Source of the DNA: Portibacter lacus
GTDB taxonomy: Bacteria; Bacteroidota; Bacteroidia; Chitinophagales; Saprospiraceae
DNA: 64,000 nt
Assembly: GCF_021533215.1 (NCBI RefSeq)
Contig: NZ_JAJNKA010000002.1
Location: 485,001 to 549,000, forward strand
Reading direction: 5' to 3'
Within the stretch, counting starts at the first letter, position 1, and the number at the start of each line of letters is the position of its first letter. Shown here piece after piece: positions 17,504 through 28,300 of the stretch. Position numbers and translations under genes: made by a program. The notes under the pieces are model-generated. The model saw only the letters and a program-made list of their open reading frames with translations, was not told the origin of the DNA and did not search any database.

Positions 17504-18697
17504 ATGATAACCGTTGAAGAAGCACACAGAATTGTACTGAGCAATTGTTCAGTAGCTAGTATTGTATTAGAAAATATTAACGATGTTCAAGGTTACAACC
17601 TTGCTGAAGATATCTACGCTGACCGCAACTTTCCTCCTTTCGATAGAGTAACCATGGATGGAATCGCTATACGATTCGAAGATTATAGCAAAGGTATCAG
17701 AACTTTTAAAATCAATGGAATTGCCGCTGCTGGAAGTGAGCAAATTAGCATTCACAAAAGCGGAGAATGCGTGGAAGCAATGACAGGTGCTATGCTTCCT
17801 GAAAATTCGGACACTGTTATCAGATACGAAGATCTTGAAATCGAAGGCAACAAGGTTACCATTATTGCCGAAAGGGTTACCCATGGCCAAAACATTCATA
17901 GAGAAGGCGAAGACAGAAAAAAAGGTGACTTAATTCTTCGTAAGGGGAAGAGAATCGAAGCTCCAGAGCTAGGTGTCCTTGCAACAGTAGGGAAGAACAT
18001 GGTAAAAATCTATCAAAGACCTAAAATTGCAATCATTTCTTCAGGAGATGAGTTGGTTAATGTTGATACTAAGCCAGAACCTCATCAGATTCGAAAATCG
18101 AACAATTATAGTATTCAAGGTGCATTGACTCAATTTAATTGTGAAATCGACCAATTTCATCTACTAGATGATCCAGATGAAATCACCAATAAAATTCGAG
18201 GCATTCTGAATGAATATGATGTTTTAATATTGAGTGGTGGCGTATCGAAAGGCAAATTTGATTACATCCCTGAGGCCTTAATGCAGCTCGATGTCAAAAA
18301 ATTATTCCATAGGGTTAAGCAACGTCCTGGCAAACCATTCTGGTTCGGTAAGTCTAAAGAAGGAAAGACCGTGTTCGCATTACCAGGAAACCCAGTCTCT
18401 TCTTTCATGTGTACTCACAAATATGTGTTATCATGGATGAGGTGGCACCTCGGTCTCACAGAACCCACGATATATGCCGAACTCGCTTCTGATATAAATT
18501 TCAAACCGAACTTAACTTACTACGCACAAGTGAAATTGACATATAGCAAAACAAGTAAAATATTAGCCCACCCTATCGAGGGAAATGGTTCTGGCGACTT
18601 GGCCAACTTAACAGATGCCGATGCTTTCATGGAATTACCAATGGGGAAAGAAATCTATAAAGCAGGAGAGGTTTATGAAGTTATCCGATTCAGATAA
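17504..18697 (+). CDS. moeA: Molybdopterin molybdenumtransferase MoeA
   Basis: 397 residues with MoeA domain order: the N-terminal ITVEEAHRIVL, FPPFDRVTMDGIAI (substrate loop with the conserved Asp), AAGS, AMTGAMLP, the MoCF-like central domain with SSGDELV and LSGGVSKGKFD, PGKP and FALPGNPVS, and a C-terminal beta domain. It inserts molybdate into adenylylated molybdopterin. Placed immediately beside the convergent molybdenum-hydroxylase cluster, so it probably serves that enzyme. No mogA/mobA is in view. Confidence 0.96.
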   Translation: MITVEEAHRIVLSNCSVASIVLENINDVQGYNLAEDIYADRNFPPFDRVTMDGIAIRFEDYSKGIRTFKINGIAAAGSEQISIHKSGECVEAMTGAMLPENSDTVIRYEDLEIEGNKVTIIAERVTHGQNIHREGEDRKKGDLILRKGKRIEAPELGVLATVGKNMVKIYQRPKIAIISSGDELVNVDTKPEPHQIRKSNNYSIQGALTQFNCEIDQFHLLDDPDEITNKIRGILNEYDVLILSGGVSKGKFDYIPEALMQLDVKKLFHRVKQRPGKPFWFGKSKEGKTVFALPGNPVSSFMCTHKYVLSWMRWHLGLTEPTIYAELASDINFKPNLTYYAQVKLTYSKTSKILAHPIEGNGSGDLANLTDADAFMELPMGKEIYKAGEVYEVIRFR

Positions 18698-18719
18698 TAA
18701 TGGACTAGTATTTTAACAA

Positions 18720-19832
18720 CTAAATCACAATCTTCAGTAAGTCTTCGACGCTATTGGCCGCTTGAAATACATCGATATATGGCCAGGCCGCTTTCAGACA
18801 TGCTACATCTGGTTTGAAATTAGGATTGGCAGCTAGCGGATTAAGCCAAATAATTTTTCCACTCTTCCGACTGATAATATTCATTGCACGAGCTACCACT
18901 TCAGGTTCGCCAGTATCCCAGCCATCACTTAACACTACCACCTTCGTCTTATGATCTAATAATTGGCTTCCATAATTTATTGCAAAATCTTCCAACGCGG
19001 CTCCAATTTTAGTCCCTCCAGACCATTCATCAAAACTTTCTTTCAATGCATTAAGGACCGTCGGAAAATCGTAATGGCTTAAACTATTTGTTATTCGTTC
19101 CAGTCGAGTACTGAAAACAAAGGTTTCTATCTTGGTTGATGCTTGGTTTAGTCCATACATAAACTGGATTAAGAATTTGGAATAGAGCTCCATCGACTTG
19201 CTTACATCGCAGATGAGGACCAATTTTAATTTCTCTATTTTCCGCTTTTTATACTTGAGGTAAATGATTTCATCGCCCTTCCCGAAATTTGCCCGCATCA
19301 CTTTCCTCAGATCGAGTTGAATGGGCATTTTAACATCTACTGATCGCTGCCCCTTCTTATTAGACCACTTTTTAACCACTAAGCGAGCATGCCTAAGCGT
19401 TTCAGATACATCATCTTTGGCAAAATTTGAAAAGTCCTTGTCGGTAAATTTTTGCTTAGCGTCATAACTAGCCACTGTAACTTCATCATTTTCCTTATTT
19501 CCATTCAGCCACTTTTTCAAAACTTCAACACCAGATTCCTGAGGTTTCGGTTTTTCTTTCTCTTCCGGAACTTCCTTTTGTTTTGAGTTTTCGCCACGCT
19601 TAACTTCGGCCCAGTACTGTAAATAAAGATCATCGAACTTGTCTAATTGGGCTTTATTCTTGGTCAATGTAGACCTAAGTGCTCCTTTGAAATAAGCCGG
19701 ATCTCCGTAAGGAATAACTTCTAAGGCTTGTAATGCTTGAGACTGCTCCAAAGGTCCAATTGTAAAACCCTTGTTTCTAAGAAATCTGCAAAATTGAATC
19801 ACATAAGCGCTTATGGTATTTTGTTTTTCCAA
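18720..19832 (-). CDS. coxE: VWA-domain protein, CoxE-like
   Basis: 370 residues. The N-terminal part (FCRFLRNKGFTIGPLEQSQALQAL) and the C-terminal von Willebrand A domain with a MIDAS motif (DVSKSMELY, then SGGTKIG and LSDGWDTGEP) are typical of CoxE proteins. With the MoxR-type ATPase CoxD, such proteins mature the CO dehydrogenase active site, adding sulfur and copper in Oligotropha. The start is TTG, one base after the coxD stop codon, so translation is probably coupled. No ATG is nearby in frame. Confidence 0.9.
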   Translation of the reverse strand: MEKQNTISAYVIQFCRFLRNKGFTIGPLEQSQALQALEVIPYGDPAYFKGALRSTLTKNKAQLDKFDDLYLQYWAEVKRGENSKQKEVPEEKEKPKPQESGVEVLKKWLNGNKENDEVTVASYDAKQKFTDKDFSNFAKDDVSETLRHARLVVKKWSNKKGQRSVDVKMPIQLDLRKVMRANFGKGDEIIYLKYKKRKIEKLKLVLICDVSKSMELYSKFLIQFMYGLNQASTKIETFVFSTRLERITNSLSHYDFPTVLNALKESFDEWSGGTKIGAALEDFAINYGSQLLDHKTKVVVLSDGWDTGEPEVVARAMNIISRKSGKIIWLNPLAANPNFKPDVACLKAAWPYIDVFQAANSVEDLLKIVI

Positions 19833-19833
19833 G

Positions 19834-20715
19834 TTAATGCACTTTCATTTTAACCTTAACTTTATCAAATAATTCAGAAAGGGAATCCTGAGACAATCGC
19901 GTATCCTGCCAGTCTTTTATAATAATCCCTAGTGTGGATTCAATAATTTTCACATCTAGCGCATCGAAATGCATATTACTCAATGCTAATGCCCAATCTA
20001 AAGTCTCTGCAATTCCTGGCACTTTCTGTAACCTCAACTTTCTTAGCTCTTGCATAAAATAAACAATCTGAGCAGCAAGGCGCTTATTAATCTGTGGCAC
20101 TTTTTGTTCAACGATCTGCTTTTCTTTTTCAAAGTCAGGGAAATCAATCCAAAGATATAAACACCTTCTTCTCAGCGCCTCAGACAACTCCCTATTTCTA
20201 TTAGACGTTAGTATGACGTGCGGAATGGATTTCGCAGCTATGGTTCCTAACTCTGGAATTGAAATTTGATAATCAGAAAGTAATTCTAATAAGAAACTTT
20301 CAAATTCTTCATCTGCTCGATCTATCTCATCGAGCAATAATACAGGTGATGTTTCTTTAGAAATAGATTGCAAAAGCGGCCTTTTCAATAAAAATTTCTC
20401 ACTGAAAATAGTCTCCTCTTTTTCTTCGAGACTTTTCTCACTCTCATCCATTTTCAGGTAAAGCAACTGATGCTGATAATTCCATTCGTAGATAGATTGA
20501 TTCACATCTAAACCCTCGTAACATTGCAATCTAATTAATTCCGTTTCTAGCGCCTTCGCAAGTACTTTCGCTATTTCAGTTTTCCCTACGCCTGGAGGTC
20601 CTTCTATTAATATTGGCTTGTTCAATGATATAGAAAGAAAAACCGACATGGTTATTTTTTCATCGGAGATATAATGGTTTTCCTCAAGTAATCTAGCTAC
20701 TTCTTGAAGCGTCAT
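19834..20715 (-). CDS. coxD: MoxR-type AAA+ ATPase, CoxD-like
   Basis: 293 residues with Walker A GPPGVGKT (39-46), Walker B LLLDEIDRAD (about 127-136), sensor-1 TSNR and an arginine-finger ELSEALRRRCLYLWIDFP region. MoxR/CoxD ATPases act as chaperones that load metal centres together with a VWA partner, here encoded directly downstream. A terminator-like hairpin separates this pair from the coxGSLM genes upstream, so the pair likely has its own promoter in the ~145-bp gap. Confidence 0.92.
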   Translation of the reverse strand: MTLQEVARLLEENHYISDEKITMSVFLSISLNKPILIEGPPGVGKTEIAKVLAKALETELIRLQCYEGLDVNQSIYEWNYQHQLLYLKMDESEKSLEEKEETIFSEKFLLKRPLLQSISKETSPVLLLDEIDRADEEFESFLLELLSDYQISIPELGTIAAKSIPHVILTSNRNRELSEALRRRCLYLWIDFPDFEKEKQIVEQKVPQINKRLAAQIVYFMQELRKLRLQKVPGIAETLDWALALSNMHFDALDVKIIESTLGIIIKDWQDTRLSQDSLSELFDKVKVKMKVH

Positions 20716-20772
20716 AACCTAATTTTTTTTCTATGAAGTAAGAAGGAAAGGTAGTCAATACATATTTTATTC

Positions 20773-20812
20773 ATTAAAAAATGCTTAGTTCATTTGCATG
20801 ACCTAAGCATTT
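20773..20812 (-). terminator. Terminator of the cox structural genes
   Basis: Read on the - strand, AAATGCTTAG (complement of 20803-20812) pairs perfectly with CTAAGCATTT (complement of 20779-20788) around a 14-nt loop and is followed by a short T-run (TTTTTTAATG across the stem end). It lies ~50 bp after the coxM stop, between coxM and coxD. Confidence 0.65.
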
Positions 20813-20860
20813 ATAATGTCTACCCGTAGATCTTCTTACGGTTTAATTTTCTAATTGTTC

Positions 20861-21700
20861 TCAGAGTCGACTGATTGCTCTCTTAGCATATACACATGCT
20901 AAATGAGCTCGGTATTTCTCTGATGCAAAATGATCACTCATCACGTCTACTCCTGCAGTAGCGCCGGCGCAAGCTGTTTCGATATGATCAGCACTGAGAT
21001 CACCACCTTTTAGTGCATTTTCGATTTCTTTAGCTCTATACGCTGAATCACTAACACCTGTAAATGCTATTCGAGCAGCTGAAACAGTCCCATTGTCTTT
21101 CGCAATAGCTGCTGCACATCCTACGATTGCAAACCGCGATGCAGGCTGTACAAATTTCATATAACACGAATTGGCATTTGCTGCACTTTTAGGAATTTTA
21201 ATGCTGGTGATAATTTCATTATCGTTTAAAGCTGTTTCATAAAATCCTTTAAAAAATTGATCTACATCCACTTCTCTATTGCCATTTGCACTAGCGATTA
21301 CAATCTTAGCATCTGCCGCAAGTAATACCGCAGGCCAGTCAGCTGAAGGATCTGCGTGTGCAATCGAACCTCCTATTGTTCCTCTATTTCGTACTTGGAT
21401 GTCACCTATCATGCCTGCAACTTCTGCAACCATGGGTGCATGTTTTTTAAGATCTTCATTTCTAGAAATACTTGCATGTGTCGCCCCAGCCCCTATTGTT
21501 ATGGTCTGGTCATTATTTCTAATTTCTTGAATTGCTTCAATTTTTGAAATATCTACTAAAGCTTCAGGCATATTCAATCTTAACTTCATTGCTGGCACAA
21601 GGGAATGCCCACCTGCTAGGATTTTATCATCCTCACCGAGCATTGCTAGTGCTTCCTGAATAGAATTTGCTTTTTTATATTCAAATGATGCTGGTATCAT
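20861..21700 (-). CDS. coxM: Molybdenum hydroxylase FAD-binding subunit, CoxM/CutM-like
   Basis: 279 residues with both FAD-contact signatures of medium subunits: AGGHSLVPAMKLR (31-43) and TIGGSIAHADPSAD (about 107-120), then the C-terminal CO-dehydrogenase flavoprotein domain. It passes electrons from the [2Fe-2S] subunit to an acceptor. It is 41 bp downstream of coxL, in the order S-L-M rather than the M-S-L of Oligotropha. Confidence 0.94.
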   Translation of the reverse strand: MIPASFEYKKANSIQEALAMLGEDDKILAGGHSLVPAMKLRLNMPEALVDISKIEAIQEIRNNDQTITIGAGATHASISRNEDLKKHAPMVAEVAGMIGDIQVRNRGTIGGSIAHADPSADWPAVLLAADAKIVIASANGNREVDVDQFFKGFYETALNDNEIITSIKIPKSAANANSCYMKFVQPASRFAIVGCAAAIAKDNGTVSAARIAFTGVSDSAYRAKEIENALKGGDLSADHIETACAGATAGVDVMSDHFASEKYRAHLACVYAKRAISRL

Positions 21701-21741
21701 TATTTTTCTATTTTTTTAATTAAAAATTAATTGCCATTAAA

Positions 21742-24105
21742 TCAATTATTCATGGCATTCCATACACGTTCAGAAGTCATTGGCATTTGTATATCTTTTA
21801 CCTTATGACCCGCCTTCCATAATGCGTCGATGACAGCATTAACCACAGCTGGTGTAGAACCGATACATCCTGCTTCACCTGCACCTTTCACTCCTAGTGG
21901 ATTGTGTGGACACGGTGTTACGGTACGATCTATTTCAAAACTTGGCAAATCATCAGCTCTTGGCATCGTATAATCCATGTATGATCCATTAATCAATTGT
22001 CCTCCTTCATCATAAATCGCTCCTTCGAGTAAAGCTTGGCCTATTCCTTGCGCAAGACCTCCATGAATCTGACCATCTACGATCATTGGGTTTATAACAT
22101 TTCCTACATCATCTACCGCTATGAATCTCTTCAACTTCACCTTACCTGTTTCTTTATCAATTTCCACGATAGCGATATGACATCCAAATGGGTAGGTAAA
22201 ATTAGCAGGATCATAGAAAGAACTGAAGTCTAATCCAGGCTCTAGGTCTGCAGGATAATCATGAGGAACATATGCTGTAAGCGAAACATCACCAAAAGCG
22301 ATCGATCGATCTGTTCCTTTAACGGTCCACTTGCCTTCAGCATAATCTAGATCATCTACAGAGGCTTCTAGTTTGTGTGCAGCTATTTTCGCACCTTTTT
22401 CTAATACTTTTTCGATACTCTTCACAATTGCACTTCCACCTACTGCTAAGGATCGTGAACCATAAGTTCCCATTCCGAAAGCCACCGCGTCAGAATCTCC
22501 GTGAATCAAGTCCACATCTTCCATAGGAATACCTAGTTTATCAGCGACAACTTGAACGAAAGTCGTTTCATGGCCTTGACCATGTGAATGCGATCCAGTA
22601 TATACACTTACTTTTCCTGTAGGCTGAACCCTCACTTGAGCGGACTCAAACAATCCTGCTCTAGCACCTAAAGCACCCACTACAGCGGAAGGCGCAATAC
22701 CACAAGCTTCCACATATGTAGAAAACCCAATTCCAAGCAACTTGCCATTTTCTAAACTCTTTTTCTGTTCAGCTCTAAAATCTTCGTAACCAACCATTTC
22801 TAGCGCTTTGTCTAAGACTGGCTGATAATCACCTGAATCGTATTGAAGGGCGACTTGTGTTTGATAACCTGGTTGTTCTATTCCATCAAAAGCAGGTATA
22901 AAGTTCTTTTTTCTTAATTCTGCCGGATCCATATCCATTTCTAAAGCACCTAGATCAATCAGCCGTTCTAATAAATAAGTGGCTTCAGGTCTACCTGCGC
23001 CTCTATAAGCATCTACTGAATTCGTATGTGTAAATGCGGCTACCACATTAACATTTATTAATGGTGTAGTATAGAGTCCCTGCAATAAAGTACCATGCAG
23101 ATAAGTAGGAACCGCTGGTGCAAATGTTGCTAGATAAGCTCCCATATTTGCAAAGGTATCAGATTTCAATGCGACAATCTTCCCATCTTTATCAAATCCC
23201 ATATTAGCTGTTGTCACGTGATCTCTTCCGTGAGCATCAGTCATAAATGCTTCACTTCTGTCTGAAGTCCATTTCACTGGACGATTTATTTGCTTCGAAA
23301 CCCAGACCATCAAAGCTTCTTCTGTATAATGGAATATTTTACTTCCGAAACCACCACCCACATCGTGAGAAACGATACGTACTTTATGTTCTGGAATTCC
23401 TAGCACAAATGCACATAAGAGCAATCTTATCAAGTGCGGATTTTGAGTAGAGGTATATAATGTATATTTATCCAAAGCATCATCATAATGGCCGATAGCA
23501 CTTCGGGGTTCCATAGCATTTGGAATCATTCGTTGATTAATAAATTCTAATGTCGTCACATGATGTGCTGATGCTAATGCAGCATCCACTTCTTCAACTG
23601 GATTTCCTAACTCCCAATCAAAACATATATTATTCGGTGCATCCGGGTGAACTTGAGGTGCTCCTGGTGCTGTTGCTTTCTTCGGATCCGTAACCGCGTC
23701 CATCACATCATAATCCACTTCTACCAAATCGGCAGCATCTCTAGCGATTTCTTTCGTTTCTGCTATTACTACAGCCACTGCATCACCTACATGTCTAACA
23801 TTATCTCTTACCAATAGCGGATGCGCTGGCTCCTTCATGGTATCACCGTTTTTAAAATTGACTTGCCAGCCAGTAGGTACACCTACGATTCCCTCTATAT
23901 CAGAACCCACAAAAACTGCAACGACTCCGTCATGGGCTTTTGCCGCAGCAGTGTCGATAGATAAAACTTTAGCATGAGCATATGGTGATCTAACGATATG
24001 GGCATGAGTCATACCAACTAATTTTATATCGTCTGTATATTTTCCTTTTCCAGTTAAAAAGCGCTTGTCTTCAATACGCTTTACTGATTTTCCTATAAAT
24101 GACAT
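21742..24105 (-). CDS. coxL: Molybdopterin-binding large subunit, form II CoxL/xanthine-dehydrogenase-like
   Basis: 787 residues, with an N-terminal a/b hammerhead domain (about 20-130) and the molybdopterin-binding domains. Key sites: GGGFGSK, the active-site loop AYRGAGRPE (366-374) and the catalytic Glu744 in GVKGAGEAG. The loop lacks the AYRCSFR sequence with the copper-ligand Cys found in form I CO dehydrogenase. So this is a form II-type or generic hydroxylase that oxidises an aldehyde, purine or other heterocycle, possibly CO. It catalyses water-derived hydroxylation at Mo in the cytoplasm. Accessory genes coxG, coxD and coxE are alongside, but no XdhC/CoxF-type gene is. Confidence 0.93.
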   Translation of the reverse strand: MSFIGKSVKRIEDKRFLTGKGKYTDDIKLVGMTHAHIVRSPYAHAKVLSIDTAAAKAHDGVVAVFVGSDIEGIVGVPTGWQVNFKNGDTMKEPAHPLLVRDNVRHVGDAVAVVIAETKEIARDAADLVEVDYDVMDAVTDPKKATAPGAPQVHPDAPNNICFDWELGNPVEEVDAALASAHHVTTLEFINQRMIPNAMEPRSAIGHYDDALDKYTLYTSTQNPHLIRLLLCAFVLGIPEHKVRIVSHDVGGGFGSKIFHYTEEALMVWVSKQINRPVKWTSDRSEAFMTDAHGRDHVTTANMGFDKDGKIVALKSDTFANMGAYLATFAPAVPTYLHGTLLQGLYTTPLINVNVVAAFTHTNSVDAYRGAGRPEATYLLERLIDLGALEMDMDPAELRKKNFIPAFDGIEQPGYQTQVALQYDSGDYQPVLDKALEMVGYEDFRAEQKKSLENGKLLGIGFSTYVEACGIAPSAVVGALGARAGLFESAQVRVQPTGKVSVYTGSHSHGQGHETTFVQVVADKLGIPMEDVDLIHGDSDAVAFGMGTYGSRSLAVGGSAIVKSIEKVLEKGAKIAAHKLEASVDDLDYAEGKWTVKGTDRSIAFGDVSLTAYVPHDYPADLEPGLDFSSFYDPANFTYPFGCHIAIVEIDKETGKVKLKRFIAVDDVGNVINPMIVDGQIHGGLAQGIGQALLEGAIYDEGGQLINGSYMDYTMPRADDLPSFEIDRTVTPCPHNPLGVKGAGEAGCIGSTPAVVNAVIDALWKAGHKVKDIQMPMTSERVWNAMNN

Positions 24106-24143
24106 TTCTTAGATTTTTAAATTAATAATTACACGTTCTAGAA

Positions 24144-24608
24144 TCAAGCAGACATCGTTTCAGCAGCATCTTTTATCGCTGCTACTATATTATGATATCC
24201 TGTACATCTGCAAAAATTACCTTCTAAGGCATGCCTTATTTCATCTTCAGAGGGCGATGGGTTAGTTTCTAAAAAATCACTTACCAGCATAATCATCCCT
24301 GGCGTACAAAATCCACATTGGAGACCATGTTTTTCTTTAAATGAATCTTGAAGTGGATGCATTTTCCCGTTTTCTGCCAAACCTTCTATGGTTTTAACTT
24401 CACAACCATCTACCTGACCTGCTAACAAGGTGCAAGACTTCACTGCTTTACCATCCACATGTACTGTACATGCGCCACATCCACTGGTATCGCAACCTAT
24501 GTGTGTACCAGTCAAACTAAGATCTTCTCGCAAAAAAGTAGATAAGGTGGTTCTTCCTTCTACTTCACGAGTTACTTGTTTGCCATTAACTTTAACTGTA
24601 ATTTCCAT
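24144..24608 (-). CDS. coxS: Molybdenum hydroxylase [2Fe-2S] subunit, CoxS-like
   Basis: 154 residues with the two cluster-binding domains of small subunits: plant-type ferredoxin cysteines C39, C44, C47 and C59 ([10 protein letters not shown]...C) and the second cluster C98, C101 (QCGFC), C133 and C135 (FCRC). It relays electrons from molybdenum to the FAD subunit. Lies 38 bp upstream of coxL and 17 bp downstream of coxG, clearly one operon. Confidence 0.96.
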   Translation of the reverse strand: MEITVKVNGKQVTREVEGRTTLSTFLREDLSLTGTHIGCDTSGCGACTVHVDGKAVKSCTLLAGQVDGCEVKTIEGLAENGKMHPLQDSFKEKHGLQCGFCTPGMIMLVSDFLETNPSPSEDEIRHALEGNFCRCTGYHNIVAAIKDAAETMSA

Positions 24609-24625
24609 TGGCTAATATTTATTAT

Positions 24626-25075
24626 TTATGTATTCATTAATTCAATTTCCTTATCAAATGCTTCGAAGAATTGCTTCGTCAAAGAATTTGCAACGCCTGA
24701 AACAACTCTTGCTCCAGTTCTAGCTAATAACCCAGACATCTGAGCATTTCCGTCAAATGTGATTTGGGTATCACCATTTCCAACTTCATCAAGATGAATC
24801 ACAACATCAGCTTTTACATTTCCAATTTTACTTTGTTGGGTGACGACAAGCGTAAAGCTCTCTGGCTTTACCAAATCCTTGAGCTCTAGATCACCTTTGA
24901 ATTTTCCTTTTACCGGACCTATCTTCACTTCAGAGACTGCTTCATAATTAGTCTCATCTCTTTTGTTTAATTCAGATATTCCTGGTGTGATTTTTACAAG
25001 TTGATCAGGGTTCATTAACATATCCCACACGACATTTCGGGGAGCTTTTAATACATGATCTCCGTTTAGTTTCAT
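24626..25075 (-). CDS. coxG: CoxG-like SRPBCC protein
   Basis: 149 residues of the SRPBCC/START-like fold (MKLNGDHVLKAPRNVVWDMLMNPDQLVKITPGI, later GxxKGKFKGDLELKDL). CoxG proteins accompany molybdenum hydroxylases; in CO oxidisers they are linked to membrane attachment, possibly through quinone binding, and the visible protein lacks a hydrophobic C-terminal tail. It is the first gene of the coxG-S-L-M operon, which reads leftward from the ~270-bp divergent gap. Confidence 0.9.
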   Translation of the reverse strand: MKLNGDHVLKAPRNVVWDMLMNPDQLVKITPGISELNKRDETNYEAVSEVKIGPVKGKFKGDLELKDLVKPESFTLVVTQQSKIGNVKADVVIHLDEVGNGDTQITFDGNAQMSGLLARTGARVVSGVANSLTKQFFEAFDKEIELMNT

Positions 25076-25344
25076 ATTTTTTACGATTTCAGAATAAAAA
25101 TTTAAAATATGAAATACTTCGCGAATTAATAAAGGTATTGTGGTAAATTTTAAAAATTAAATCCATTACAACACTTAAATGCAAAGACTATATTTACATT
25201 AATCATTTTTTTTACTCAGAAATTATTCAATATTTAAAATTTCGCAATTCGATTTTTTGTATCTTGATACTCTAATTTCTTTAGGAAAAGGAATGAAACA
25301 TTTACCTATTTACAAAAAACCTAATAATTACAAATCTCAGCCAA

Positions 25345-28300
25345 ATGAAATCATCTAATCTATTATTTAGTGCTACTATTAAATTTTTTCTCTTTTCCCT
25401 CCTACTTTTGTTCAGCTTTCATAGTTATGGACAAGTATGTGCTACTGTAACCTTAACCACACAAGCTCAAGTTAATGCCTTTAGTTGCACAAGTATCAAT
25501 GGAGATTTAATTATAAATGATGGAGGAACTGGAAACATTACAGATCTAAATCCAATTTGGACAACTCTACATGGACCAGGTGCCACGATATCGGGAAGAC
25601 TCATAGTCAGCAACTGTCCTAATATTCCATCATTATATGGATTAGATGGAATTGTAAGTATTGGGAATAGGTTCGAAATTGGTAACTGTCCTAATATCAC
25701 CACTTTAAATCATAATAATTTTCCTTTTCAACTAACGAATATTGGAGAATTTCTATATATTCATGATTCTCCCAAACTCACCAACATAAGTGCTTTAAGT
25801 GCACTAACAACCTTGGGGAGTGGTATAAGCATTGCATTTCAAGTTCCTGTTAGTGATTTCAATGTTTTCAATAATGTTACTTCATCTCGTGTAATAGAAA
25901 TAATAAATCTTTCTTCAACAACTATTAATGGTTTTGCAAATCTGACATCTTGCGAATATCTCAATATTTCTGGTTGTCAAAATTTAACTTCTATAAGTGG
26001 TTTTGAAAAATTGCAATCAATAAAACAAGGCACATGGAATGGTATCTATAATATCCTTAATAATCCAAATCTATCATCTGTTAGCGGTCATCCAAATCTT
26101 AATACCGTTAATGCGGTTACCATTACAAATAATCCAAAATTAGCCTCATGTTGTTTCATGCTACCTATATTAGATAATAATCCATCTTCTATTTCTATTT
26201 CAGGTAATGCTGCAGGGTGTAAAAATGTGGGACAAATAGACTCTGCACCCCAATTATCTGCATGTCCACCTAATCGAACGGTATCTACCGGATCCGGTAA
26301 TTGTCTAGGATCCACCTCTGCGATAAGTCCAATCGCTATGGATAATTGTGATCTTTCTTCCTATAATCTCACTTTACTTTCTCCAGATGGATCAACAACA
26401 AATGTTAATAATGTTCCTAATGGTGTTTCGCTAACTTATTCTAACTTGTTGCAAGGGATATCGAAAGTAACGTTTAAAGCTACTGATGCAAGAAACAACA
26501 GTTCTGATTGCTCCTTTAACATAACTGTTAAAGATAATGAAAAGCCCATTTTATCCAATATTCCGCCTAACGTGACCATTCATTGTAACGATAACTTCCC
26601 CACTATTCCTAGTCCAATAATAAATGATAACTGTGATGGCTCTCCAGCTTTAACAGCTGCTTCATCATTAGCTATTGGTAATTGTACACTTGGAGCACCT
26701 GCAGAAATACATTCTTATTCATGGACAGCAACAGATGAATCAGGAAATGAATCCACTGCAAATTGGGAGGTCACTGTGATTAGCGACTTTTCGTTTAACC
26801 TTGGAGCTCCTATAGAAATTTGTGATGCAAGTAATTATATTATAGACCCTGGAAATATCGGAGAATCTTACGCTTGGTCTACAGGTGCATCTTCTCAAGC
26901 AATTAGTGTAAGTTCTTCTGGAACTTATAAAGTAACTATAACAAGTAAAAATGGCTGTTGTTATGAATCAGAAAAAACAGTTGCTTTTTCTAGTCCTCCA
27001 GATGCCACCGCAATGGGTGCAACATTAAATTGTGAAGCTACTGAAGTCCAAATTTTTGGTTCTTCTACAGCAAGTGGTGCTTCTTATTCTTGGACTGGGC
27101 CTGGAGGGTTTATGTCTGATATGCAGAATCCGATGGTTTCAAGCCTTGGAGAATATATATTAACCGTTACTAATGCAGCTGGATGTGGCTCTACTGCATC
27201 AGCATTGGTAATAGGGGATACGGATATTCCCGATGTAAGTGCAGAAGGTGGCACAATAAACTGTGAGACCACATCTATTCAATTAATGGGAAGTTCCGCT
27301 TCATCTGGGGTAACATTTTCTTGGACTGGACCTGACGGATTTACTTCTGATATGCAGAATCCAACAGTAAGTACACCAGGTAATTACATACTTAATGTGC
27401 AATCTGGAAATGGCTGTTCGGGAAGTGCAGATGCTTTGGTTATAGACGATACAAGTCCTCCTGAAATTATACTTTCAGAAGGAATCTTATCTTGTGCGCA
27501 ATCAGAAATTGAATTAAGCGTGGAAGGTGAAGCTTCTTGGACAGGCCCTGATGGATTCACCTCTTCAGATGAAACTATTGTTGTGTCAACTCCAGGTACT
27601 TATTCTGTAACCGTGACAGGAAGTAATTCTTGTACGAATTCTGAAACTGTTGAAATTCTCTCTGATCTAAGTGTTCCAGATATTAGCGCTGAGGGAGGTA
27701 TCATCAATTGCGTTTCCGGGCAAACGACCTTAAGCGGCAATTCTACGACAGAAGGTGCTACCTATTCATGGACTGGGCCTGGAGATTTCACAACAGAAAT
27801 ACAAAACCCTATTGCGATTATAGCAGGTACTTATACTTTAATAGTGACTGGACCTAATGGTTGTTCTTCCACTATGGCTGTTGAGGTTTCTGCAGATATG
27901 GATGCGCCAGAAGTCAGTGTCAATGATGGAAGTGTGGACTGTGTAAATACGTCTACTGAATTGACAGCTTCGACAACCAGTGAAAACATCACTTTTATAT
28001 GGTCTGGACCTAATGGGTTTACAGCAGATGGTGAAAGTATCACAGTCTCTGAACCAGGAGAGTATTTAGTAATGGCCGTTAATGAAAATGGATGTGCTGG
28101 AAGTGCAACCTCTACGGTAGCTGCTAATAACATTATTCCTACTGTCTCTATTTTCGTAGGACCGATAGGATGTCAAACAACCGATGTAACTTTCGCTACA
28201 GAAGTGTCCGAAGGTGTTACCACTTATTCATGGACTGGACCTAATAATTTTACTTCAAACGAAAAAGAACCGGTAATAACTGAAATTGGCACATATACTC

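Noticed and set aside
21742-24105. Calling the large subunit a carbon monoxide dehydrogenase
   Set aside because: The diagnostic AYRCSFR loop is absent; AYRGAGR is shared by many molybdenum hydroxylases, so only the family is called.
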